In this document: piece by piece, positions 1 through 6,167 of the stretch
How the letters are laid out: every line of letters begins with the position of its first letter
Numbering within the stretch: the first letter of the stretch is position 1
DNA from: Firmicutes bacterium CAG:882
GTDB lineage: Bacteria; Bacillota; Clostridia; Lachnospirales; Lachnospiraceae
Assembly: GCA_000435595.1 (NCBI GenBank)
Contig: FR895392.1
Span: 61,272-68,076, forward strand
Reading direction: 5' to 3'
DNA: 6,805 nt
Made by a program: the position numbers and the translations under genes
The notes under the pieces: generated by a model
Databases searched by the model: none
What the model saw: the letters and a program-made list of their open reading frames with translations, nothing else
What the model was told of the DNA's origin: nothing

Positions 1-1349
1 ACTCTGCCGGCAGCGGCGGTGCAGCTTACCCTGTTCCGCCGGAAATTGAATCCGGCAACTGCATTCTCATAGATGCCGATACAGGCATCGTATTGTATGA
101 GAAAAACAGTGATGAAAAATGTTATCCGGCCAGTGTAACCAAGCTTATGACCGCACTTCTCGTCGTCGAGAACTGCAATCTCAATGATACACTTACGGTG
201 AGTGCCAACGCTGTCTCAAGCGTCAAGTACGGCGATGCTTCGGCAGGTCTGAAAAAGGATGAGGAATTCACCGTGGAGCAGGCGCTCAACATCATGCTCA
301 TCAAATCCGCCAATGATATGGCTTACGCTCTCGGCGAACATGTCGGAGGCTCGATTGCCAATTTTGCCAACATGATGAACAAAAGAGCTGAAGAGCTCGG
401 CTGCACCGGCACACATTTTTCCAATGCAAGCGGTCTGACTGACATTAACCACTATACCACAGCCCGCGACATGGCACTTATATGCCGCGCCGTCATCAAC
501 TCTCCGACAATAATGAATGCGATATCATACACTAAGTCCTACTCGGTACCGCCGACGAACAAGACAGCCGACACACGTTATTACAGGCTCTCCCACAGTA
601 TGGTCACCGGAAAATACCTGTATGAATATTGTCTTGGCGGCAAGACCGGATACACGGACGCTGCCGGACACACGCTCGCAACCTTTGCGGGGAAAGACGG
701 TCTCAGGCTTATATGTGTTGTGTTCAATTCCACCGATGAGCAGAGATACATCGACACAACGGCACTTTTTGAATATGCTTTTAACAATTTTCACAGAATG
801 AACATTGCCCAGAATGAAGATACCTTCAGCTTCAATCAGGGACTCGGGCTCTCCGCCTTCGGTGTGAACGGCAAGGCGTTAAGCGGAGGCTCCGATATAA
901 CCTTATCCGTACCTGACAGCGATTACGTTCTTGTCCCTCACGGCTTAAGCTTTTCGGAGCTGACAAAAAAGATTGTGTTCAACAACAATGTGCCTTCCGA
1001 TGATGATAATGAAGAAAACTCCTCCGCCGTGAGTTCTTCCGGTGCAGCCGGCGACACAACCTTTGCCGAAATCGACTACTACTATGACGGGCACCTGCTC
1101 GGACATACCAACCTTATTTTTTCAGAAAGACTTTCGGATGATGCCTCATCGGATTCCGCATCGGTTACAGGGCTTCCATATCTTATTGATACGGATGACA
1201 GCAGCACCGATATGTCCTCTCTCCTTCAGGAAGGGCACTTTTTCACGGTAAATATATGGCTGTGCGTGATTGTACTGTGTGTAATTATCCTTGCCTTAAT
1301 AATACTCATAAACATAAAAAAGAATCGCCACAACCTGCGATTCTCTTAA
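1..1349 (+). CDS. D-alanyl-D-alanine carboxypeptidase (PBP, peptidase S11), 5' truncated
   Basis: Partial gene: the frame is open from the first full codon at 3, before any usable start, so the start and signal peptide lie left of the window. All three active-site motifs of serine D,D-carboxypeptidases are visible: SVTK (nucleophile Ser codon 132-134, Lys 141-143), SAN (306-314) and KTG (642-650). The family trims the terminal D-Ala from peptidoglycan stem pentapeptides outside the membrane. After the catalytic domain comes a beta-rich region like the PBP5 C-terminal domain (about 790-1130). An Asp/Ser-rich linker follows, then a hydrophobic segment of about 20 residues (about 1252-1315) and a short basic tail (KKNRHNLRFS). 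This looks like a true transmembrane anchor with a cytoplasmic tail, where E. coli PBP5 has an amphipathic helix. The 3' end also encodes the minus-strand terminator of the convergent exonuclease gene. Family assignment is secure; which paralogue (dacA, dacB or dacF type) cannot be decided. Confidence 0.95.
   Translation, partial: SAGSGGAAYPVPPEIESGNCILIDADTGIVLYEKNSDEKCYPASVTKLMTALLVVENCNLNDTLTVSANAVSSVKYGDASAGLKKDEEFTVEQALNIMLIKSANDMAYALGEHVGGSIANFANMMNKRAEELGCTGTHFSNASGLTDINHYTTARDMALICRAVINSPTIMNAISYTKSYSVPPTNKTADTRYYRLSHSMVTGKYLYEYCLGGKTGYTDAAGHTLATFAGKDGLRLICVVFNSTDEQRYIDTTALFEYAFNNFHRMNIAQNEDTFSFNQGLGLSAFGVNGKALSGGSDITLSVPDSDYVLVPHGLSFSELTKKIVFNNNVPSDDDNEENSSAVSSSGAAGDTTFAEIDYYYDGHLLGHTNLIFSERLSDDASSDSASVTGLPYLIDTDDSSTDMSSLLQEGHFFTVNIWLCVIVLCVIILALIILINIKKNRHNLRFS
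1316..1344 (-). terminator. Intrinsic terminator of the exonuclease gene, inside the carboxypeptidase coding end
   Basis: Perfect 8-bp stem AGAATCGC (1321-1328) with GCGATTCT (1337-1344) and an 8-nt loop. Read on the minus strand, the stem runs directly into six consecutive T (plus-strand A at 1316-1321), the classic rho-independent layout. It lies 8 nt past the minus-strand stop codon at 1352-1354. On the plus strand the hairpin is followed by CTTAACACTAACTTTTC, a poor T-tract, so termination in that direction would be weaker. Confidence 0.82.
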
Positions 1350-1351
1350 CA

Positions 1352-2314
1352 CTAACTTTTCTTTTTCTGTCTCTTATCACGGCGGCGCTTTCTGACCTCA
1401 GACTGACGCTGCCGTATTTCTTCAGCTCCTGCCTCATCCGTTATCTTCAGAACCCTCGAAGCATAGAATCTGCCATCCTCATCCTCGCGAACCCTGAATC
1501 TTCCCTTGATATAGCCGTGCTGTCTGCACTCGGCAAGACAGTAGTGCATCTTCGAGTTCATCGTAAACCAGCGGATTTTCTTTCTTGCCGTGCCTCCGCA
1601 CAGATAACACCTCGTAGCGAGAAGACGCGCGTTGTTTACAAGCTCCTCCTTGGTGTCGTATCCCTTGGTAATATATTTCTCATAGGTTCCGTAATTTACC
1701 TTTATCTCCTCCTTGACTGTCTTAGGAGTTCTGTAGGTGTCTATTGAATAATATGCACTTACTTTTTTCATATCAAGCAGAGCCATCACCTTAGCAGTAT
1801 ACTCCGCATCGCTTATTGCCCTGTGAAAATCTATGTCCTTCTCAATTCCAAGCATGTCAACCGCCGTCTCAAGCGCACGCCTTGACTTGCCATCTTCTCT
1901 GTCTATCGAGAACAGCTTCTGAACATCATAATAAAACAAAGGGTAAGAAAACGGATTGGATATATCAAAATATCTCATATTGCGCTGAAGCTCCACCAAA
2001 TCCGAGGTTCCCCATGTGCATACACGGTATTCGCCATCTTTCTCACACCACCCAATGAACTCACCCACCGCATCTGCAAATGTCTTTCCGTCATTAAGTG
2101 ATTCCATCGACACATGTGTGAGCCCCTTTGCTATATAGTGAAGCTCCTTATACACCTGCGGCTTTATATAACACGAATAGCTGTCAAGCCGATTCATATC
2201 CTCATCAAGCTTCACAGCACCTATCTCAAATATTTCGAAGGGAAGTTTTTCCACTTCATCCTCCTTGCCGCTTGGACATTGGTTCCATTCCAGATCCATC
2301 ACTATATATCTCAT
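1352..2314 (-). CDS. DEDDh-family 3'-5' exonuclease with Cys-rich C-terminal extension
   Basis: A 320-residue protein with an N-terminal exonuclease domain of the RNase T / DNA polymerase III epsilon superfamily (about residues 1-182). The five DEDDh residues are readable: D7 and E9 in MDLEW, D105 in TWGTSDL, and H164 and D169 in HRAISDAE. These hold two metal ions and cleave nucleotides from 3' ends of RNA or DNA. The overall form resembles KapD/ERI-1-like proteins. The exonuclease fold accounts for just over half the length. The rest carries C236-x2-C239 and C259-x3-C263 with H266 nearby, a possible zinc-binding knuckle, and ends in a strongly basic tail (about residues 299-320). The tail could bind nucleic acid; that is inference. 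The start at 2314 is supported by GGTGAT five nt upstream and by a well-spaced promoter. The gene is single, convergent with the carboxypeptidase (2 bp apart) and divergent from the phosphodiesterase. Substrate is unknown. Confidence 0.9.
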   Translation of the reverse strand: MRYIVMDLEWNQCPSGKEDEVEKLPFEIFEIGAVKLDEDMNRLDSYSCYIKPQVYKELHYIAKGLTHVSMESLNDGKTFADAVGEFIGWCEKDGEYRVCTWGTSDLVELQRNMRYFDISNPFSYPLFYYDVQKLFSIDREDGKSRRALETAVDMLGIEKDIDFHRAISDAEYTAKVMALLDMKKVSAYYSIDTYRTPKTVKEEIKVNYGTYEKYITKGYDTKEELVNNARLLATRCYLCGGTARKKIRWFTMNSKMHYCLAECRQHGYIKGRFRVREDEDGRFYASRVLKITDEAGAEEIRQRQSEVRKRRRDKRQKKKS

Positions 2315-2319
2315 AAATA

Positions 2320-2325
2320 ATCACC
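2320..2325 (-). promoter_or_regulatory. Shine-Dalgarno site of the exonuclease gene
   Basis: GGTGAT on the minus strand, part of the AGGAGGTGAT anti-16S complement, ending 5 nt before the ATG at 2314. It lies immediately after the predicted transcription start, so the leader is only about a dozen nt long. Confidence 0.6.
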
Positions 2326-2332
2326 ATTTCAT

Positions 2333-2361
2333 ATTATATAAAAAAACACAGCCTCTATCAA
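2333..2361 (-). promoter_or_regulatory. Sigma-A promoter of the exonuclease gene
   Basis: On the minus strand: TTGATA (plus 2356-2361), a 17-bp spacer, then TATAAT (plus 2333-2338). The -10 is a perfect match and the -35 has one mismatch. A run of seven A on the minus strand (plus 2364-2370) sits just upstream of the -35 and could act as an UP-like element. Predicted start of transcription is near 2326, giving a very short leader. Confidence 0.75.
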
Positions 2362-2428
2362 TATTTTTTTATATGAACCGGTTAATTTATTTCTTTATAT
2401 TTCTTTACCAAATATTAGTTTTCCAAGA

Positions 2429-2457
2429 TTGCTTCACTTCGTCGAACATAGTATAAT
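2429..2457 (+). promoter_or_regulatory. Sigma-A promoter of the c-di-GMP phosphodiesterase gene
   Basis: TTGCTT (2429-2434), 17-bp spacer, TATAAT (2452-2457). Transcription would begin near 2464, giving a leader of about 48 nt to the ATG at 2512. This placement argues against an in-frame upstream ATG at 2467, which falls almost on the transcription start and has no ribosome-binding site. Confidence 0.7.
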
Positions 2458-2499
2458 GAAAACGTTATGAAATTATTACGTGTTTCTATTAATAGTCTC

Positions 2500-2505
2500 A
2501 AGGAG
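2500..2505 (+). promoter_or_regulatory. Shine-Dalgarno site deciding the phosphodiesterase start
   Basis: AAGGAG, 6 nt before the ATG at 2512. No comparable site precedes the earlier in-frame ATG at 2467, so 2512 is the better start. Confidence 0.8.
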
Positions 2506-2511
2506 TTTTGC

Positions 2512-4734
2512 ATGAATATTAACCTAAAGAAAAAAAGTATTAAAATTACCTTGATAGCTCTGACTTTTGTTATATTATTCTTTTCTTCCATCATATACTG
2601 TACCAATAGAATAAGCAAAGAGATGGAGAGGCAGCTTGAGAGCAATCTCACCGATGTTGCCAATCAGAATGCTCTTGCGATACGAAATCAGCTTAACAAC
2701 AACTATCTGCTTCTGCAGAGTCTCATCACCGAGCTTAAGGAAATGCCGGGCGACATGCGCGACAATGTTATGCTGCTCAAAGGCTTCGCAAAATCTCACA
2801 ACCTCAAACGCATAGGATATTTTACTCCTGACGGAACCATATACAACACCGATGAGGTCGAAGTCAATCTGTCCTATCGTGAATTTTTTAAGCGTGGTAT
2901 GGAAGGCAAATCCACAATCACGGGGGTACTTTCCGATGCACTCTCATCGAAGCCCGAGAATGTCATTATTTTCTCATGTCCGATATACGATGATACAAGC
3001 GGTGATGTAAACGGCGTGTTCTGTCTTGTATACGATGCCGAAGTGTTCAATGCAAGCCTTCAGGTCAAGTGCTTCGACAGTCAAGGAAGCAGCTTTGCCA
3101 TCAATGAGGATGGAGATATCTCCATCGCCATGGGATATGACTCTGTTCAGCTCTTCTGTAATCTATACACGGATATTCTTGCTCCAAGCAAAAAGAATGA
3201 CGGCGTTGTCTCCTCAATAAAACAACTCATCCACGCTGATACCGGAGGCTTCGGCAGATTCTATATTGATGATATTGAATACTATTATTATTGTCTTCCA
3301 ATGTCCCTTGTCAATGATGAAATAAAGTGGAATATATTTACAATGGTTCCGACAAGCTATCTGCTTGAGCGTTTTAAACCTGTACAGAATACTCTTTACC
3401 TTATGATTGTGTTCAGCATACTCCTCTTTACCGCCGCTCTTACAGCTTATCTGCTTACCTTCAGATCGCAGCGGCTGGCTGTTCAGAAGCTCGCCTACAT
3501 TGACCCGATTACCGACGGAGCCAACTATGCCCTGTTCAAGCGCCGGCTTTCAAAGCTGCGTTCGCGCCGCGGTTACATAATTTCGATGGATATACAGCAC
3601 TTTTCCAACATCAGCATCACAGCAGGCGGAGCCGCATCCGATGAGATGATAAAAAAGACTTGGGAGCTTGTCACAAAATCAATTAAGAATAATGAACTTG
3701 CAGCCCGTGTCAGGGATGATTATTTTGTTCTGTTTCTTGAAATGTCGGACGCCTCGACAATCGCATTGCGGCTTGAGCAGCTCTCCTCCGGAATCCACGA
3801 TATTGCAATATCCTATCAGGTTCCGGGCATACGGGCATGCTTCGGTCTGTTCCCTATGGACAACACGGTATCAATCGATGATGCCTACAACAAAGCAAAA
3901 ATCGGTCGTGATTTTGCCAAGGATCACCACGATAAATGCTATGCCTTTTACAATGAAATTGATCACGAAGAGCTTATGAAAAACCAGCAGCTTGAGGAGA
4001 GGTTCGACTATGCCATTGCCAACGGGCAGTTCGAGCTGTGGTATCAGCCTAAATACTCCACCATTACACGCGAGCCTGTAGGCTGTGAGGCTCTTGTGCG
4101 CTGGCGTGAGAGTGACGGCAGTCTCATTCCTCCCGGCCGCTTCATACCTCTCTTCGAGCACGATGGCTATATATCACGGCTTGACGAGTATGTATTCCGA
4201 GAGGCATGCAGACAGCAAAAATACTGGCTGGACAAGGGCTTTAACACTTACCCTGTGTCCATCAATGTAAGCCGCGCCACCCTATACAGCAACAATGTAG
4301 TTGAAAAATATCTCGGAATACTTAACGAGTACCATGTGCCCGCCGAATACATACAGCTTGAGGTTCTTGAAAGTGCAATCTCCGGCAAGGCTGACATTGC
4401 CAAGCTTCTTGAGACCTTCCGTGCGAACGGCATTCACATTCTCATGGATGACTTCGGAACCGGATATTCATCACTTGCAACGCTTAATATGCACTGCTTC
4501 GACACCCTGAAGCTCGACAAGAGCCTCATCGACTGTATCGGCGAAAAGGACGGAGAAACCCTTCTCCACTATGTAATCAAGATGGGACGTCACCTCGGAC
4601 TCCACATAACAGCCGAGGGCGTTGAGTACGAATCACAGCTTGACTACCTCACGGAACAGAAATGTGATGATATTCAGGGCTACTTCTTCTCGAAGCCTCT
4701 TCCCCTCAGAGATTACGAGAAGCTCATATTATAA
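2512..4734 (+). CDS. Membrane Cache-GGDEF(degenerate)-EAL protein, predicted c-di-GMP phosphodiesterase
   Basis: A 740-residue integral membrane sensor. Order: transmembrane helix 1 (about 11-30); extracellular dCache-type sensor (about 33-290, with a typical YREFFKRGMEGKSTITG stretch from residue 122 and a GVFCLVYD strand near 168); helix 2 (about 295-317); a GGDEF-like domain (from about 327); an EAL domain (about 488-740). In the GGDEF domain the signature is RDDYF (401-405) and the preceding RxxD inhibitory site is not conserved, so no diguanylate cyclase activity is expected. The EAL domain keeps the known metal and catalytic positions: E526 in EAL, N585, E617, D646-D647 in DDFGTGYSSL, K667, E702 and E705 in AEGVE, and Q722. 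It should hydrolyse c-di-GMP to pGpG, perhaps tuned by an external ligand and by GTP binding to the degenerate domain (known for some family members, inferred here). It has its own promoter; no clear terminator follows, so read-through into the pilin gene is possible. Ligand unknown. Confidence 0.93.
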   Translation: MNINLKKKSIKITLIALTFVILFFSSIIYCTNRISKEMERQLESNLTDVANQNALAIRNQLNNNYLLLQSLITELKEMPGDMRDNVMLLKGFAKSHNLKRIGYFTPDGTIYNTDEVEVNLSYREFFKRGMEGKSTITGVLSDALSSKPENVIIFSCPIYDDTSGDVNGVFCLVYDAEVFNASLQVKCFDSQGSSFAINEDGDISIAMGYDSVQLFCNLYTDILAPSKKNDGVVSSIKQLIHADTGGFGRFYIDDIEYYYYCLPMSLVNDEIKWNIFTMVPTSYLLERFKPVQNTLYLMIVFSILLFTAALTAYLLTFRSQRLAVQKLAYIDPITDGANYALFKRRLSKLRSRRGYIISMDIQHFSNISITAGGAASDEMIKKTWELVTKSIKNNELAARVRDDYFVLFLEMSDASTIALRLEQLSSGIHDIAISYQVPGIRACFGLFPMDNTVSIDDAYNKAKIGRDFAKDHHDKCYAFYNEIDHEELMKNQQLEERFDYAIANGQFELWYQPKYSTITREPVGCEALVRWRESDGSLIPPGRFIPLFEHDGYISRLDEYVFREACRQQKYWLDKGFNTYPVSINVSRATLYSNNVVEKYLGILNEYHVPAEYIQLEVLESAISGKADIAKLLETFRANGIHILMDDFGTGYSSLATLNMHCFDTLKLDKSLIDCIGEKDGETLLHYVIKMGRHLGLHITAEGVEYESQLDYLTEQKCDDIQGYFFSKPLPLRDYEKLIL

Positions 4735-4762
4735 AATTTGCATTAATTTCTGCCCCGGCTCC

Positions 4763-4791
4763 TTGACAATCGAATCTCCCTAATTTATAAT
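4763..4791 (+). promoter_or_regulatory. Consensus sigma-A promoter of the pilin-MerR pair
   Basis: TTGACA (4763-4768), exactly 17 bp, then TATAAT (4786-4791): a perfect match to the vegetative consensus in both hexamers and spacing. Predicted transcription start is near 4798, with a leader of about 55 nt to the ATG at 4856. I see no riboswitch in that leader; it is too short for a c-di-GMP (GEMM) aptamer. Confidence 0.85.
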
Positions 4792-4801
4792 CCGTTCGAT
4801 T
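4768..4801. promoter_or_regulatory. Inverted repeat across the pilin promoter, candidate operator
   Basis: AATCGAA (4768-4774) and TTCGATT (4795-4801) form a perfect 7-bp dyad with a 20-bp gap. The left arm starts at the last base of the -35 and the right arm covers the predicted transcription start, so the -10 lies between the arms. A dimeric protein bound here would block polymerase. Because the right arm includes the start point, the dyad is unlikely to act as an RNA hairpin. The geometry differs from typical MerR-family operators, which lie inside a 19-20 bp spacer. No binding protein can be named. Confidence 0.4.
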
Positions 4802-4842
4802 AATGAATAATTTATCCCTATATTTTATTACAGATTTTTAAC

Positions 4843-4846
4843 GGAG
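4843..4846 (+). promoter_or_regulatory. Shine-Dalgarno site deciding the pilin start
   Basis: GGAG lies 3 nt from the ATG at 4850 but 9 nt from the ATG at 4856. The second spacing is within the usual range, so 4856 is preferred. The two starts differ by only two residues and give the same prepilin leader type. Confidence 0.55.
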
Positions 4847-4855
4847 ATTATGGAG

Positions 4856-5302
4856 ATGATTAAATTAAAAAAATTATGCCGCAGCTCCATGAGCGGAAGA
4901 AATAACAAAGGCTTCAGCTTAGTTGAGCTTCTGGTTGCGGTTGCGATTATGGTAGTTCTCGTTGGTGTCATGGTTCCTACCTTGATTTCCCACATCCACA
5001 AGGCGAGAGTTGCTGTCGACTGGGCGAATCTCAGGTCCTACTACGACGAAATACAGGCCGACTTCATCTTAACCGGCGAGTACAATCCGAAGGTCACAAT
5101 GGTTGACAGCAATATTGAAGGAACGTATGAATTAAGGGAATTTGAGTTTTTAGACGGAAAAAAGGTCAAAATGAAGGACGGTTATTTTGCCGTGACTAAG
5201 AGCACCACCGGAAACAGATATCAGATATGCTACTATTGTAATCAGTGTCTGTCCGGCTGGGGCAAGCACAGCACGACCTGTATCCTTACGCTCGGCACTT
5301 AA
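4856..5302 (+). CDS. Type IV pilin-like / pseudopilin prepilin with Cys-rich tail
   Basis: A 148-residue protein (150 if translation starts at 4850) with a class III signal peptide: a short basic leader, then KG|FSLVELLV, with predicted cleavage after G19, Phe as mature residue 1 and the conserved Glu at mature position 5. A long hydrophobic helix follows (VAVAIMVVLVGVMVPTLI), the part that packs into pilus fibres and sits in the membrane before assembly. The leader needs a prepilin peptidase (PilD type), which is not in the window. The globular part matches no domain I can name. Its tail contains C125-x2-C128-x2-C131 and C142, with a Trp between them; outside the cell these would more likely form disulfides than bind zinc. 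No pilus assembly ATPase, platform protein or other pilins are adjacent, so it is an orphan here. It could be a type IV minor pilin, a type II-like pseudopilin or a competence-type pilin. It is followed 24 nt later by a MerR-type regulator with no terminator between. Confidence 0.88.
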   Translation: MIKLKKLCRSSMSGRNNKGFSLVELLVAVAIMVVLVGVMVPTLISHIHKARVAVDWANLRSYYDEIQADFILTGEYNPKVTMVDSNIEGTYELREFEFLDGKKVKMKDGYFAVTKSTTGNRYQICYYCNQCLSGWGKHSTTCILTLGT

Positions 5303-5316
5303 TACACTTCATAAAT

Positions 5317-5320
5317 GGAG
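5317..5320 (+). promoter_or_regulatory. Shine-Dalgarno site deciding the MerR start
   Basis: GGAG, 6 nt before the ATG at 5327. An in-frame ATG at 5315 overlaps this site and has no ribosome-binding site of its own, so 5327 is preferred. Confidence 0.7.
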
Positions 5321-5326
5321 ACTGAC

Positions 5327-6103
5327 ATGAAAAAACATGACAACAGCCTTTTTAAAATCGGAGAAATCGTAGATATTCTCGGGGTGACAAGAAAGACGAT
5401 ACTGGTATATGAGGAGATGGGCTTGCTCAAGCCCGCCGTCAAGGATGAAAAGAGCGGCTACCGCTATTATACCGCGGACAATATGACGCAGATACGCTCT
5501 ATCCGCTCCCTGCAGAGCCTGGGGCTCTCACTCGCGGAAATCAAGGAATACTATTACGACACAACCAATCTCGACCACCATCTGGAGCGCCTTATGGATT
5601 TGAGGGCAGCACTCGACCGCAATATCCAGCTTCTCCAGGTCCGCTCCGCAAAGCCGGGTGACCTCAGCATACACCAGACATGCATTCCTCGTCAGGTGTG
5701 CTTTTGCCGCACCTACCACTGCACGGATACGACCGATGCCGCCAACCGGCTGCGCGATACCTATATCGCCGCTGCCAGAACCGGAAAGATGTCCATGGTT
5801 GCACGAATGTTTACCATGCGTATCGGCACACGCAATAATGGACATGAGCTGATGTGCTGCATTCCGGTGCAGGATGATTTTGCAGGAGAGGAGCGTGTTG
5901 AATTTGCGGAGACACCTGTTCTGTGCATCTATTACCGTGGGGCATACGAGGGAATCGGAACTGCAATCGCCGTCCTGAACGATTATGTTGAGGAAAACCA
6001 CATCCGGACCACGGGACCATACCGCAGTATCTATCTTGAGGGACCGCCAAGCCGCGGAACGCATACCTCTGACTACATCACACAGATTGTTGTGCCGATT
6101 TAA
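5327..6103 (+). CDS. MerR-family transcriptional regulator with GyrI-like effector-binding domain (BmrR type)
   Basis: A 258-residue protein. Residues about 8-76 form the MerR winged helix-turn-helix: FKIGEIVDILGVTRKTI, then YEEMGLL (28-34), GYRYYT (44-49) and SLGLSLAEIKEYY. A helical stretch of about 80-105 is the usual dimerisation coiled coil. Residues about 118-258 resemble the GyrI-like / AraC effector-binding fold, with VLCIYYRGAYEGIG and a closing TQIVVPI strand. The family includes B. subtilis BmrR, which binds hydrophobic cations and untwists promoter DNA to activate transcription. MerR-type metal-binding cysteines are not expected in this subgroup and no such pattern is evident. BmrR-like genes often sit beside drug-efflux genes; here the partner is a pilin-like gene 24 nt upstream, probably in the same transcript. 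That suggests either autoregulation of this pair or control of a distant target. Ligand unknown. Domain assignment is confident; role is not. Confidence 0.9.
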   Translation: MKKHDNSLFKIGEIVDILGVTRKTILVYEEMGLLKPAVKDEKSGYRYYTADNMTQIRSIRSLQSLGLSLAEIKEYYYDTTNLDHHLERLMDLRAALDRNIQLLQVRSAKPGDLSIHQTCIPRQVCFCRTYHCTDTTDAANRLRDTYIAAARTGKMSMVARMFTMRIGTRNNGHELMCCIPVQDDFAGEERVEFAETPVLCIYYRGAYEGIGTAIAVLNDYVEENHIRTTGPYRSIYLEGPPSRGTHTSDYITQIVVPI

Positions 6104-6127
6104 ACCCGGCATCATTGTATTAAAGAA

Positions 6128-6167
6128 AAAGGAGCCACAAATCACTTTTACGATTCGTGGCTCCTTT
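6128..6167 (-). terminator. Strong intrinsic terminator for the minus-strand gene, possibly shared with MerR
   Basis: An 11-bp perfect stem (AAAGGAGCCAC 6128-6138 with GTGGCTCCTTT 6157-6167), one A/C mismatch, then 4 further bp (6140-6143 with 6152-6155) and an 8-nt loop. On the minus strand it runs into TTTTTCTTTAA, a good T-tract, so it should end transcripts coming from the right-hand dehydratase gene. It lies 24 nt after the plus-strand MerR stop, but in that direction only three T follow, so plus-strand activity is likely weaker. Confidence 0.8.

Noticed and set aside
1256..1747. Plus-strand open frame opposite the exonuclease 3' end
   Set aside because: Overlaps two well-supported genes and shows no family motif or start signal.
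2467..2511. N-terminal extension of the phosphodiesterase from an ATG at 2467
   Set aside because: No Shine-Dalgarno site, almost on the predicted transcription start (TATAAT at 2452-2457), and a good AAGGAG precedes the ATG at 2512.
4552..4567. Small hairpin GGAGAA-N4-TTCTCC
   Set aside because: Lies deep inside the EAL coding region with no T-tract; explained by the coding sequence.
4686..4722. Inverted repeat CTTCTCG / CGAGAAG at the end of the phosphodiesterase gene as a terminator
   Set aside because: Seven-bp stem with a 23-nt loop, inside the coding sequence and followed by CTCATATTATAAAATTT, not a T-tract.
4792..4855. C-di-GMP riboswitch in the pilin leader
   Set aside because: The leader from the predicted start is only about 55 nt, AT-rich, and shows no two-helix GEMM-like fold.
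5528..6145. Long minus-strand open frame opposite the MerR gene
   Set aside because: Shadow of the MerR coding sequence: no ribosome-binding site, no recognisable motifs, and the plus-strand protein is clearly real.
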